From contig NZ_VFOV01000001.1 in the NCBI RefSeq assembly GCF_006716315.1, positions 602,501-666,500 of the forward strand: 64,000 nt of DNA, given 5' to 3'. Of the stretch, positions 16,247 through 27,000 are shown one piece after another. Under the pieces are notes generated by a model. It was not told where the DNA came from. It did no database searches and saw only the letters and a list, made by a program, of their open reading frames with translations. How positions within the stretch are numbered: the stretch's first letter is position 1; every line of letters starts with the position of its first letter. The position numbers and the translations under genes are program-made. Source of the stretch: Nocardioides albertanoniae (GTDB lineage: Bacteria; Actinomycetota; Actinomycetes; Propionibacteriales; Nocardioidaceae).

Positions 16247-17005
16247 GTGCGAGCAGGCGAGAGCTTTCCGTACGACCAGGCCTACATCGAGTTCAACGAC
16301 GCCTTCGTCGAGTCGCTCGAGCCGCTGACGATCGCGCAGCGTGAGTCTCTCCTGGCCGACGTCGTCGCGTTGTGCCGCAACCCGGCCGGCGCGCACCCAC
16401 TCAGCAACCGTGGTGGGCAGAAGCTCGCGGGGTGGAACACGCTCGACGTGCTCCAGAAGGAGTATCGGGTCGTCTTCGCCAGCCGGGTCGACGTCGTCGA
16501 CGGGGTCGCCGTCGGGATGATCGAGGTGTTGGTCGCCGGGCCCCGCAGAGCGGAGGCGGCCTACGACATGGCGGCCGCGCTCGTCCGCAGCGGGCGGATC
16601 GACCCGGACCTGCTGACGGAGGTCTGGGACGTGCTCGCCCTGGTCGAGGTGGTCGCCGAGGAGGTCGGGCTCGACGGCTGGGACTACCGCCCCGAGCCGG
16701 CTCCGCCCGGCATGGTCAAGGCCGCTGTCGCGTCCGGAATCCTCGACGAGGCGACGGCGATGAATCTGTCCAAGGACGAGCTCGAAGCTGCGATGACCCA
16801 TGGTTGGGACACCGACGGCAACCCCGATCCGGTAGGCGCCGTGGGGGCGGCGATGAGGCGTGCTCGCGCGGGCGTCGAGCCGTTTGACCTGACCCGCATC
16901 ATGTCTGGACGCCGTGAGTCACGCTGTGGCGTCATCCTCAAGCGTGTGAAGCGTCCCTGCATCCGTCGCGAGGGACATCCCGGGCCACACCGCGCCACCA
17001 GCTGA
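16247..17005 (+). CDS. long RelE-like putative toxin with C-terminal CCHH motif
   Basis: 252 residues, against ~90 for ordinary RelE/ParE toxins. Residues ~30-98 resemble the RelE fold: 'HPLSNRGGQKLAGWNTLDV', 'EYRVVFASRVDVVDG', 'VGMIEVLVAGPRR'. After it come ~110 residues of helical sequence with a 'GILDEATAMNLSKDELEAAM' segment, and finally a tail 'RCGVILKRVKRPCIRREGHP' + 'GPH' giving C-x10-C-x5-GH-x2-H, a likely zinc site. Paired with the Phd-like gene upstream (3-nt gap). RelE-type mRNA interferase activity is inferred; the fold assignment is tentative and the extension has no function I can name. Confidence 0.5.
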   Translation: MRAGESFPYDQAYIEFNDAFVESLEPLTIAQRESLLADVVALCRNPAGAHPLSNRGGQKLAGWNTLDVLQKEYRVVFASRVDVVDGVAVGMIEVLVAGPRRAEAAYDMAAALVRSGRIDPDLLTEVWDVLALVEVVAEEVGLDGWDYRPEPAPPGMVKAAVASGILDEATAMNLSKDELEAAMTHGWDTDGNPDPVGAVGAAMRRARAGVEPFDLTRIMSGRRESRCGVILKRVKRPCIRREGHPGPHRATS

Positions 17006-17015
17006 GGCTACTGGC

Positions 17016-18584
17016 CTACTTCGACACGCAGGCCTGGCCGGCGCCCTGGGAGACGTTGCCGTTCTCACCGAGGGAGCGCACCTGGATGCAGACCTTGGCC
17101 GCGCCGGCGAGGCGTACGACCGCCTTGGGCTGGCCGACCTTGCCGGCGGTGGAGTTGTCGGCGACCCACTTGTAGCCGGTCGCGCCGGGCACGCCGGACC
17201 AGGTGAAGACGGCACGGTTGCCCTTGAGGGTGCCCTTGACCTTGCCGGGGGCGGCGGGGCCGGTCACGCCGGGGAGGTCGGTCTCGACGGGCGGGGGCGG
17301 GACCTTGTCGGGCTTCTCGTCCTCGCCGCCGCGGGAGAGCGCGATGCCGATGGCGGCGGCGACGAGGATGAGGATGACGACACCGATGATCGCGGGGGTC
17401 TTGCTGCGGGATCCCTGCGGGCGGGTGCCGGTGAGCACGGCGGGGCCCTCGTCGGTGCGCGGGTAGCTGAACTGGGTGCGGTCGGCGGAGGCGGACGTCG
17501 TCTCGGTGCCGGCCGTCGAGGCGAGGGCGGCAGGCGGCTGGGTGATCGGTGCCTGGGCGATGACCTGGGAGGGAGGTTTGACCTCGGTGACCAGCTCGGC
17601 CTCGGGGTCGCTCGGCGCGGCGGGCAGGTTTCCGCGTCCGGAACCGGTGGGCGGGCCCTCGCCGGGGGAGGCCGGCACCGCCGGCACCACGGGGCTCGAC
17701 TCCGAGCCGCCGGACTCGCGGGCGAGCACCTGCACCTCGGTGCGTCCCAGCCGGAGCTCCTGCTCGATCCGCTGGAAGTGGCGGGCCAGGTCGAGCACCG
17801 AGGCGGGCCGGTAGGAGGGGTCCTTGGCCATCGCCTGCTGCAGCACCCGGTCGAGCGATGGCGGCACGTCGGCCCGGCCGGTGGCAGGGGGAGGGGTGTG
17901 CAGGATGCGGGAGAAGACCGCACGGTCGGAGTTGTTGCCCCGCTCGGCGAACGGCGAGCGACCGACCAGCAGGTGCCACACGGTCGCCGACAGCGAGTAG
18001 ACGTCGGAGGCCACCGACCCGTTGGAGGCCGAGGTCAGCACCTCGGGCGGCGACCACGGCAACGAGACGCCGATGTCGCCCTCGTCGTCGCGCGGACGTC
18101 CGGCGATGCCGAAGTCGGCCAGGCCCGGGACGTCGTAGCGGGAGAGCAGGATGTTGGACGGCTTGATGTCGCGGTGGATGATGCCGGCGCGGTGCGCGGT
18201 CTCGACGGCCGAGGCCATCTGGATGCCGAAGCGCAGCGCGTCCTGCACCTTCATCGGGTTGTTGCGTACGCGGGCGCCCAGGTCGTTGTTGGGGTAGTAG
18301 CCCATCACCAGATAGGGCCGCCCGTCCGGGGTCTCGCCGGCGCTGTGCACCGGCACGATGAACGGGTGCTCGGCCAGCTCGGCCATCACCCCGGCCTCGG
18401 CGGCGAACTGCGCCCGCTGCGACTCGGCGATGTCGGAGGAGCGCATCAGCTTCACCGCGACCCGCACCTTCGGGTGGTGACGCTCGTAGAGATAGACGTC
18501 GGCGAAGCCGCCCGAGCCGAGCCTGCCCAGGCAGGTCATCCCGGGGAGCTCGGGGCCGAGCTCGCGGTTGGGCGTCGTGGTCAC
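17016..18584 (-). CDS. membrane Ser/Thr protein kinase (Hanks type, PFNA cluster)
   Basis: 522 residues. Kinase domain ~15-275: glycine loop 'GRLGSGGFADVY' (~20-31), Lys45, 'HRDIKPSN' with catalytic Asp139, 'DFG' 157-159, 'SPPE'. Then a Pro/Ser-rich linker, one transmembrane helix ('AIIGVVILILVAAAIGIAL', ~395-415) and a ~100-residue extracellular FN3-like domain. So it can sense an outside signal and phosphorylate cytoplasmic partners, probably the FHA protein encoded 7 nt upstream. GTG start at 18584. Last gene of the PP2C-FHA-kinase operon. Confidence 0.9.
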   Translation of the reverse strand: MTTTPNRELGPELPGMTCLGRLGSGGFADVYLYERHHPKVRVAVKLMRSSDIAESQRAQFAAEAGVMAELAEHPFIVPVHSAGETPDGRPYLVMGYYPNNDLGARVRNNPMKVQDALRFGIQMASAVETAHRAGIIHRDIKPSNILLSRYDVPGLADFGIAGRPRDDEGDIGVSLPWSPPEVLTSASNGSVASDVYSLSATVWHLLVGRSPFAERGNNSDRAVFSRILHTPPPATGRADVPPSLDRVLQQAMAKDPSYRPASVLDLARHFQRIEQELRLGRTEVQVLARESGGSESSPVVPAVPASPGEGPPTGSGRGNLPAAPSDPEAELVTEVKPPSQVIAQAPITQPPAALASTAGTETTSASADRTQFSYPRTDEGPAVLTGTRPQGSRSKTPAIIGVVILILVAAAIGIALSRGGEDEKPDKVPPPPVETDLPGVTGPAAPGKVKGTLKGNRAVFTWSGVPGATGYKWVADNSTAGKVGQPKAVVRLAGAAKVCIQVRSLGENGNVSQGAGQACVSK

Positions 18585-18591
18585 TGCTGGC

Positions 18592-19992
18592 TCACCCGAG
18601 CACCTCGAAGGTGACGTTGATCGAGCCGGCCAGGCTCACCACGGCACCGGGCTCGAGGGCGTACTCCTCCATCGGCCGCATCTGCTGTGGTCGCCCGCCG
18701 GGCAGGGTCAGGTAGGAGCCGTTGGCGGAGCCGAGGTCGCGCACGAGCACCTGCCACTCCTCCAGCCGCACCTCGGTGTGGAGCCGGCTGATGTCGGGCA
18801 GCATCACCTTCACCAGATGAGGCGGTACGCCGCCGGCCCCGGTGTGGCCGCCGGACTCCGCGCGCGGGGAGCGCCCGAAGATCGCACCACGGTCGAGGAT
18901 CACCACGCGCCCATCACCCAGCTTGAGCTGGCCGAGCGCGGGCCGCGGCACCGAGACCGGCTGCTGGTGCGGCGGCAGCGTGGTGCGGCAGATGCGGCAC
19001 TGGGGCGAGTAGGGCGGCGAGGCGTGGCCTTGCGAGCAGTAGACCGCCCACACCGTCGGCCCGCCCTCGGGCGGCAGCGGTGTCGGCGTCGGGGTCGGGC
19101 TGTCGCGCACGCGGGTGGCCATGTCGTTCGGCACCGACGGCTGCACAGGGGGCGGCTGCACCGGAGGCGGCTGCACGGGGGCAGGCTGCACCGGAGCCGG
19201 CGGCATCGGAGCGGACGGCCGCGGAGCAGCCGGCATGGGCGGCACCGGGGGCGGAGGCCCGGGCGGGGGAGCGGAAGGAGGCGGCGCGGAGGGCTGCCGG
19301 TCGGGCGGACCCCAGGCGTTCGGGTTGGTCTTCTTGGCACCCTTCTTGCGCCACGGGAGGCCGTCGATGAGCCCCTTCTTGGGCTCGGCCGGCGGTGGGG
19401 AGGCCGGCGGCGGCACCGCAGCGGGCGGGCCGCTCGGCAGGCCCGGCGCGAAACCGGCCGAGCCGGGCGGGGGCGGCGGGGAGACGGCGAGGTCGGAGCG
19501 CCTGATGGTGTGGTCGAGCGGCACCACGGTCGAGTCGACCGGGGCCGCGCCGGCGGGGTCGAAGACGACGTCGAGCGACCGGGCGTGGGCGGTGTCGGTG
19601 AGGGGCCGGTCCTCTTCCATCCCGCCCCAGGCGCCGTTGGCGAGCTCGACCCGCTCGGGCACCGCGGCGAAGTGGCCGTCGGCCCAGCTGCCCGCGACGT
19701 CGATGCCGTCGACGAAGACCGGCACCTCGTTGACCACCGCGGTCACCTTGGCCGGCGAGCGTACGGCGTAGCGCACCCGGTTGCCCTCGCGCGCGACGAG
19801 CGCGAAGCCGGGCGCCCGCGCGCCGTCGGCGGAGAGGAGCCCGGCGATCGCGTCGACCGGTCGAGGGTCGGCGAGAGCCGTCTGCACACCCACGACCCGG
19901 GGGTCACCGGGGCCGAGCTGCACGAGTGCCCAGCACTGCTGCCCCTTCAACGCCAGCCAGTGCCCTGCACAGTAGGTGGCGAGATCACTCAT
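18592..19992 (-). CDS. FHA-domain protein with proline-rich linker
   Basis: 466 residues. N-terminal ~180-residue domain of unknown type, a long Pro-rich linker (~190-330), a small zinc-ribbon-like segment ('CSQGHASPPYSPQCRICR'), and a C-terminal FHA domain (~365-466) with the phosphothreonine-binding residues 'FGRSPR', 'ISRLHTEV' and 'DLGSANGS'. It binds phosphothreonine peptides, most likely those made by the neighbouring kinase. ATG 19992 chosen; it overlaps the phosphatase stop by 8 nt (ATGAGTGA). Confidence 0.85.
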   Translation of the reverse strand: MSDLATYCAGHWLALKGQQCWALVQLGPGDPRVVGVQTALADPRPVDAIAGLLSADGARAPGFALVAREGNRVRYAVRSPAKVTAVVNEVPVFVDGIDVAGSWADGHFAAVPERVELANGAWGGMEEDRPLTDTAHARSLDVVFDPAGAAPVDSTVVPLDHTIRRSDLAVSPPPPPGSAGFAPGLPSGPPAAVPPPASPPPAEPKKGLIDGLPWRKKGAKKTNPNAWGPPDRQPSAPPPSAPPPGPPPPVPPMPAAPRPSAPMPPAPVQPAPVQPPPVQPPPVQPSVPNDMATRVRDSPTPTPTPLPPEGGPTVWAVYCSQGHASPPYSPQCRICRTTLPPHQQPVSVPRPALGQLKLGDGRVVILDRGAIFGRSPRAESGGHTGAGGVPPHLVKVMLPDISRLHTEVRLEEWQVLVRDLGSANGSYLTLPGGRPQQMRPMEEYALEPGAVVSLAGSINVTFEVLG

Positions 19993-20809
19993 GACGCGCG
20001 GAGGTGTCCTCGGGGCGTGCGGATTCCGACGACGAGTCATCAGGTCGTGCGGGCGTGCTGAAGAGCGAGGGCGGGGGCGTCACGAGTACCACAGTGACAT
20101 TGTCGCGCCCACCGGAGGCAACCGCCGCATCCACCAGCCGCTGGGCGAGATTGTCGATGCTGCCACCCACGCTCAGCGTCGTGGCCGCGATCTCGAGGAT
20201 CTCGTGGTCTTCGAGCTCGCCGGTGAGACCGTCGGAGCAGAGCAGGAAGATGTCGTCGGGCGCCACCGCGAGGGTCCAGGTGTCGGTCTCGGGGGCGGGC
20301 CAGGTGCCGAGCGACCGGGTGATGACGTTGCGCAGCGGGTGGACGCGCGCCTCGTCGGGCGTGATCATCCCCGCCTCGACCATGCCGGCGACCTCGGAGT
20401 GGTCGATGGTCATCTGGGCGACGCCGGCCGAGGAGATGCGGTAGACGCGGGAGTCGCCGACGTTGAAGACCAGCCACTGGGGCGTGCCGTCCTGCTCCAC
20501 CAGCGCCACCCCGGTCAGGGTGGTGCCCATGCCCTGCTTCTCGGGGTTGCGGTCGGCCTCGGAGGTGATCGCGGAGTTGGCGGCGTAGACAGCGTCGAGG
20601 ATGTCGTCACGACCGGGCGTGAGGTTGGCGAAACGGCTCTGGAAGGTGCCGACAGCGAGCGCGCTGGCCACGTCGCCGCTGGCGTGACCGCCCATCCCGT
20701 CGGCCACGACGGCCACCGCGGGCAGCATGACGAACGAGTCTTCGTTCACTTCGCGGACCCGGCCGACGTCAGTCGCTCCCGCGGCGCGCAGGGCGGGGTG
20801 TGCGGTCAT
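19985..20809 (-). CDS. PP2C-family Ser/Thr protein phosphatase
   Basis: 274 residues, ~235 of them a PPM/PP2C domain: 'GRVREVNEDS' , 'VVADGMGGHASGDVAS', 'LVFNVGDSRVYR', 'LLCSDGLTGEL', 'GGRDNVTVVLV', which carry the metal-binding aspartates. No membrane segment. It would dephosphorylate targets of the kinase in the same operon. It is the first gene of the minus-strand half of the cluster; the divergent half starts at 21028. Confidence 0.93.
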   Translation of the reverse strand: MTAHPALRAAGATDVGRVREVNEDSFVMLPAVAVVADGMGGHASGDVASALAVGTFQSRFANLTPGRDDILDAVYAANSAITSEADRNPEKQGMGTTLTGVALVEQDGTPQWLVFNVGDSRVYRISSAGVAQMTIDHSEVAGMVEAGMITPDEARVHPLRNVITRSLGTWPAPETDTWTLAVAPDDIFLLCSDGLTGELEDHEILEIAATTLSVGGSIDNLAQRLVDAAVASGGRDNVTVVLVTPPPSLFSTPARPDDSSSESARPEDTSARHE

Positions 20810-20973
20810 GCGGTTCCTTCAATCGGACATCCTGGTCGAGGATGCGAACAGTGACGCTAGAGGCGGACACCTTAGAACATCCCGTACGGTGTGAGTGAGC
20901 GAGTTCACCGACGTGTGGACCAGGTTTGGCTCATTCGTGTGGTCTCGAGCCCTGAGGCAGGCCTAGAGTATGC

Positions 20974-21006
20974 CCGGCTGTTTGCATTGGCCGGCAGTTT
21001 GCATGG
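20974..21006 (+). repeat. tandem 16/17-bp repeat upstream of the Ig/FN3 gene
   Basis: CCGGCTGTTTGCATTGG (20974-20990) followed directly by CCGGCAGTTTGCATGG (20991-21006), just upstream of the GGGGAG Shine-Dalgarno at 21015. The rest of the 20810-21027 intergenic region shows no clear -35/-10. Confidence 0.55.
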
Positions 21007-21027
21007 AAGCACTTGGGGAGAGTCTTG

Positions 21028-24000
21028 GTGGCACGTTTCGGGATGGCGCCCGGTTGGATGCGGCGTCATCGCACGGCCATCGCGTCGTGGCTCGCACTGG
21101 CGGTCGTCGCCGGCGGTCTGACCGTCTACGCGATGCGCTCCACCGGCTACCCCGTGCACAAGGCCGACCTCGACGACGGCGGCATCTGGGTGACCAACCA
21201 GTCGTGGGGCACCTTGGGCCGGCAGAACCGGCCCGTCGCGCAGCTCGACGGTGTCGTCTGGGCCGGCAACGAGGCCGGCTCGCGCGCCGAGCGCGCAGGT
21301 CTCGACGTCGTGCAGAACGGCATCGCGGTGGCCTCGGTCGACCGCGACGCCCGCACGATCACCCCGGTCAACACCAAGCTCGCCGAAGGCCTCGACGACG
21401 ATGCGGTGACGGTCAAGGACAGCCGTGTGGTGATGGGCGGTGAGACCATCGGTGTCGCCGAGCAGAAGACCGGCAAGGTCTGGCTCACCTCCGTCGACCC
21501 CACCGTCGGCGCCGGTGACCTCTCCGACCTCTCCGGCTCCACCAAGCCCATCAAGACCGTCGGCGCCGACACGGTGCTCACCGTCGGCACCGACGGCACC
21601 GCGTACGCCGTCTCTGCGGCTGAACGCACCCTGACCGAGTTCGCGCCCGAGAACGACGGGTTCGCCGACCCCGAGGAGACCAAGCTCCCGAAGGCGCCCG
21701 AGTATGCGGAGACCCCGACCTCGGCGACCGTCGTCGGTCACGAGGTCGTCACGCTCGACAAGGCGGGTTGGCTGCTCGGCGCCTCGAAGGGCTCCGACAT
21801 CGCCGAGGACTTCGGCGACACGGCCGAGAGCGCGGTGCTCCAGCAGCCCTCGGACAAGGCCAAGGAGGTGCTCGTCGGAGACGCGACCGGCCTGAAGGCC
21901 GTCGACGTGGGCAACGGCGAGATCCGGCACGTCGCCGAGTCCGCCGGCGACCCCGCGGCCCCGGTCAGGCTCGGCGACTGCGTCTTCGGTGCCTGGGCCA
22001 ACGGCTCGACCGGTTCGGTCGCCACCCAGTGCGGCGAGGGTGAGCCGGTGCTGGGCGAGATCCCCGCGCTCGGTCCTGCCGCCGAGCTGGAGTTCCGGAT
22101 CAACCGCGGCCAGCTGGTGCTCAACGACCTGCGCAACGGTGATGTCTGGGAGATCGACGGCGCCAACATCAAGAAGATCTCCAACTGGGAGGCGTTCCAG
22201 CCCCAGACGCAGCAGAAGAACCAGAAGAAGGACAAGAAGCAGCAGCAGACCAAGGCCGCCCAGGCGCCGAAGGCGAAGGACGACCAGCTCGGCGCCCGCG
22301 CCGGGCGCACCACGGTGCTGCACGTGCTCGACAACGACTCCTCGGCCAAGGACTCGATCCTGAGCGTCGTCTCGGTCGGCAAGGCCTCCGTCAAGGGCGT
22401 CGAGGCCACCATCGCCCCCGACCGGCAGTCGATCCTGGTGACCACGCCCGAGTCGGCCAAGGGCAAGAAGACCAGCTTCAAATACACGGTCGACGACGGC
22501 CTCAAGGGCAAGGCCGGGCAGGACGACGCCACCGTCGACCTCAAGATCCAGGGCGAGGGCGGCACCGGCAAGCCGACGCTGCGTGAGCACTACACGCCGA
22601 CCGACTACACCGTCGCCGCCGGCGGCACCGTCGAGATCCCGGTGGTCGGCGACTGGCGCGACGAGCGCTACGGCGACCCGGTCACCGCCCAGAAGCCGAG
22701 CGCCTCCAAGGGCAAGGCCAGCGTCACCCCGGACGGTCTGCTGCGGTTCACCGCCGACCCCGACGCCTCGGGCACCGAGAAGCTCGGCTACGAGGTCAGC
22801 ACCGGCGGCAAGACGGCCAAGAACAAGGTGCAGATCGACGTCGTCGGTGGCGCCAACACCGCCTCGCCCGAGCCGAAGGACGACGTCGCCGAAGGCACCC
22901 AGGGGTCGTGGGTCACGATCCGGCCGCTCGACAACGACATCCCCGGCGCCGACCCCTCCAACCTCGACGCCTCGCTCACGCTGGCCGGCGACGTACCACC
23001 GAAGGGGGGACTCGAGGTGAGCACCGACCGGGAGACCGGGGTGGTGCGGGCGCGAGGAAGCTCGCCGGGCACCTACCAGCTCAGCTACAACGCCGGGTTC
23101 GGCGCGGCCAAGCCCGCCGCGGCGAACATCCGGGTCGACGTCAAACCTGCCTCGCAGGCGGCCGACGAGCCGATCGCGACGCCGGACACCACGGCCGTGC
23201 TCGGCACCTCGACCCGCACCCTCGACGTGCTCGCCAACGACTACGACTCCCAGGGCCGTCTGCTGGCGGTGACCCACGCCGAGCCGGTCGGCGACAGCGA
23301 CCTGACGGTCGCGGTGCTCGACGGCAGATGGCTGCGGATCCAGGCCTCCAAGCCCGACATCGACCCCGCCACGCAGGCGATCCGCTACACGATCAGCAAC
23401 GGCGCCGCCGAGGCTGAGGGATCGGTCACGGTGAGTCAGCGCCCGGCGCTGCGCGGCGCCGAGAACGCACCCGAGGCGGTCGACGACGAGGCCACGGTGA
23501 GAGCGGCCGACTCCGTCTCCATCCCCGTGCTCGACAACGACTCGACGCCGTCCGGCGACCCGGTCGGCCTGGTCGTCGACCAGACCATCGAGACCAAGGG
23601 CCAGCTGCAGGTGCTGGGCCAGCCGGCGGTCGGCGAGGCCTACATCGATGGCAACCGGGTGCGCTACGTCGCGCCCGACGACGTGAAGAGCCCGGTCGAC
23701 GTCGACGTCCGCTACGTCGTGGAGAACACCGGCGACCCCTCCGCGGAGCGGTCCTCGGGCAACATCCGCATCCACGTGAAGCCGCTGCCGCGCAAGAAGG
23801 CCGACAACTCCGCGCCCGCGCCGAAGGCACTGGAGTCGCGCGTGGTGCAGGGCGACGAGGTCACGCTGCGGCTGCCCACCGTCGGCACCGACGCCGACGG
23901 CGACTCGGTCTCGGTGACGCGCATCGGCAGCGCGCCCTCCAACGGCCGCATCCTCGCCCACGGCGCCAACACGATCACCTATCAGGCCTTCCCGAACGCC

Positions 24001-27000
24001 GCCGGCACCGACGAGTTCACCTACGAGGTCAGCGACCCGTTCGGAGCGGTCGCGACCGGCACCGCACGTGTCGCCGTCGTCGCGCCGGGCGCGCCGCAGA
24101 AGCCGGTCGCCGTCGACGACCTGGTCACGCTCGACCCGTCGAAGAAGCTGACCTACGACGTGCTCGCCAACGACCTGCGTACGCCGGGCACCGATCTGCA
24201 TCTGGCCGCGACCGACCAGACCGAGGGCTCGGGCGTCACGCAGCGCTCCGACGGCATCGTCACGGTCGAGGGCGGAGCCGACGGACCGTTCCAGCACGTG
24301 CCCTACCGCGCCACCACCGGTCTCCACGAAGACACCGGCGAGCTCGCGATCCGCTATCAGGAGGGCTACGACAACCCGCCGATGGCGGGCATCGTGGTCG
24401 CCCACCCGGAGGGTGACTCCTCCACCACCGAGGTCGACGTGATGACCAAGGTGACCGACATCGACGACTCGCTCGACGACCTCGCCGTCGACGACGTCAA
24501 GGGCCCCTCGGTCGGTGAGGACGAGTCGAAGCCGAAGATCGACGGCGGCAAGGTGACCCTCCCGGTCGGCGACACGACCCGGGTGTGGACCTACCGCGTC
24601 ACCGACCCCGACGGCGCCCAGGCGGTCGGCTCCATCTACGTCCCGGCCCGTCCGAAGGACGCCCCCTACCTGAAGGCCGGCTCCGAGCTGCAGCTCGACC
24701 CGGGCGAGACGAAGAACGTCGACATCACCGACTACGTCGAAGACCCCGAGGGCGACCCGGTGGTGCTCACCACCACCGACAAGATCGAGGCCGCCCCCGA
24801 GGGGATGCTCAACACCGGTGACACCACCGCGACGACCGTGAAGGTGACCGCCGGCGAGACCAAGGGTCCGGCCAACCTGACCTTCGAGGTCGCCGACCGG
24901 GAGAAGATCACCTCGGCCGACGCCCACCTCTCGGTGATCTCGTTGCCGGTGCAGGTCGGCAAGGAGGAGCCGGAGATCAACTGTCCGAGCACTCCGGTCG
25001 AGGTGCCCGAGAGCGGTGACGGCGCTCTGGTCGACATCGCCGCGATCTGCCATGTGTGGACCGCCGACCCCGCCGATGCCGACGACCTCGACTTCACCGC
25101 CGACGTGGGCGACGGGCTCGACGGTGTCGACGTCAAGCCCGAGGACGGCGGCCTGCGGCTCATCGCCGAGCACGCCGACGCCGGCGCCCAGGGTGCTCTC
25201 GAGATCGGCATCGAGGGCTCCGACGCGAAGGGCCAGCTCCTGGTCAGCGTGATCGCGCTGCCGCCGCCCAGCCTCTCGCCCATCAAGCCGCTGCAGACCG
25301 AGGCCGGCAAGCCGGTCACCATCGACCTGGCCCGCTATCTGCAGACACCGGTGCCGTCGGGGTCGCAGGAGATCGCGATCACCAAGCTCCAGCCGATGGA
25401 CGGCGCCCCGGAGATGGCCAAGACCAGCGGCTCCAAGATCAAGTTCGACACCCCTGCCGAGGGGCACGGCCACTACCGCTACGCGATCGAGGTCAGCGAC
25501 TCCGGCAAGGACTCCAAACGGGTCAAGGCCACCGGTGTCATCGAGGTCGACGTCATCGACGTGCCCGGTGCGGCCACGGGGCTGCGTACGACCTCCGACT
25601 TCCTCTCCAACGTGGTCGCGCTGTCGTGGAACGCGCCGAAGGACAACGGTGACGACCCGATCCAGCGCTACGAGGTCGAGGCCAACGGCGACCACGTGCA
25701 GGACTGCCCGTCGACGTCGTGCCGCATCACCGGGTTGAAGAACGGCGTCGTCTACGACTTCAAGGTGCGGGCGGTGAACTCCGTCGGCCCGAGCCGCGAG
25801 TGGAGCAACTCGGCCGAGGGCGAGCCCGACGCCTACACCGGCCCGGTGCAGAACCTGCGGGTCAACCGCCAGCGCGACCACAAGGTCGAGCTGAGCTGGG
25901 CGAAGCCGGCCGAGTGCGACTGCTCCGACGTGCAGAAGTACCGGATCAGCTGGCCGGGCGGCGGCATCAAGGACATCTCCGCAGGTCAGACGACCTATGC
26001 GGCGTCGGTCGCTACCAACGGTGACCCGGTGCAGTTCACCGTGATGCCGCTCAACGACAAGGGCGTGAAGACCAACAAGGGGCCCTCCTCGACGGTCGAG
26101 GGCATGGGCGCCGGCAAACCGGACACCCCAGCCACCCCGACCTTCGACTGGGCTAACACCGCCAACAACTCGGGCAAGGCGGTGACCGTCTCCTGGAGCC
26201 CGGTGGCAGCCAACGGCCCGGCCCCCGTCAGCTACGAGGTGCGCCGCACCGGCGGCTCCGGGGAGAAGATCGTCTGCTCCTGGGTGACGGCGACGAGCTG
26301 TCGCGACGACGTCGCCAACGACGGCACCGTCTACACCTACGCGGTCCGGGCTCGCAACGCGGAGGCCACCTCGCCACGCGAGACCGGCGGCGGTGGGTCG
26401 CCGGAGGCTCACATCTCCAGCTACTCCGCCGGCGGCAAGGTCGAGGCGGCCGCGACGCCCGACGCGGTCTCCTTCGCCAGCGCCACCCCGACCGGCACCA
26501 ACGGTCAGGCCAAGATCGTCTTCACGCCGAAGGCATCCCACGGCAAGACCAACCGGGTCGAGTGCGTACGCAACGGCTCCTCGTGCGGGTCGTGGACCTA
26601 TCCGCCCGGTGGCGCTGGGCAGCAGACCAAGACGATCAGCGGGTTCTCCAACGGCACCTCGACGCCGGTGACGCTGCACGCGTGCAACGACTCCGCCGGC
26701 GGCACCGGCGCCGGAAACTCCTGCGGGCCCGACTCGACGAAGAACGTCACCACCTACGGCCCGCTGGGCACACCCTCGATCTCGGCGAGCGTCGACGGCA
26801 ACAAGGTCAACTGGCGGGTCAGCTACAACCCCAACGGCAACGCCGCCACCGTCACGGTGAAGCGGGGCGGCACCGTGGTCGACAGCTTCACCACCGGCAC
26901 CGGTGCGGCTTCGCGCTCGGGCACCGACACCGCGCCCAACTGGGACACCGCCTACACCTACAAGGTGACCATCAGCGACAGCTCGCCGTCACGAGCCAGC

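Noticed and set aside
20905..26679. A 1924-codon open frame on the minus strand
   Set aside because: It is antisense to the Ig/FN3 gene; the translation is rich in Arg, Gly, Val and Asp with no domain pattern. Long antisense frames are expected at this GC content.
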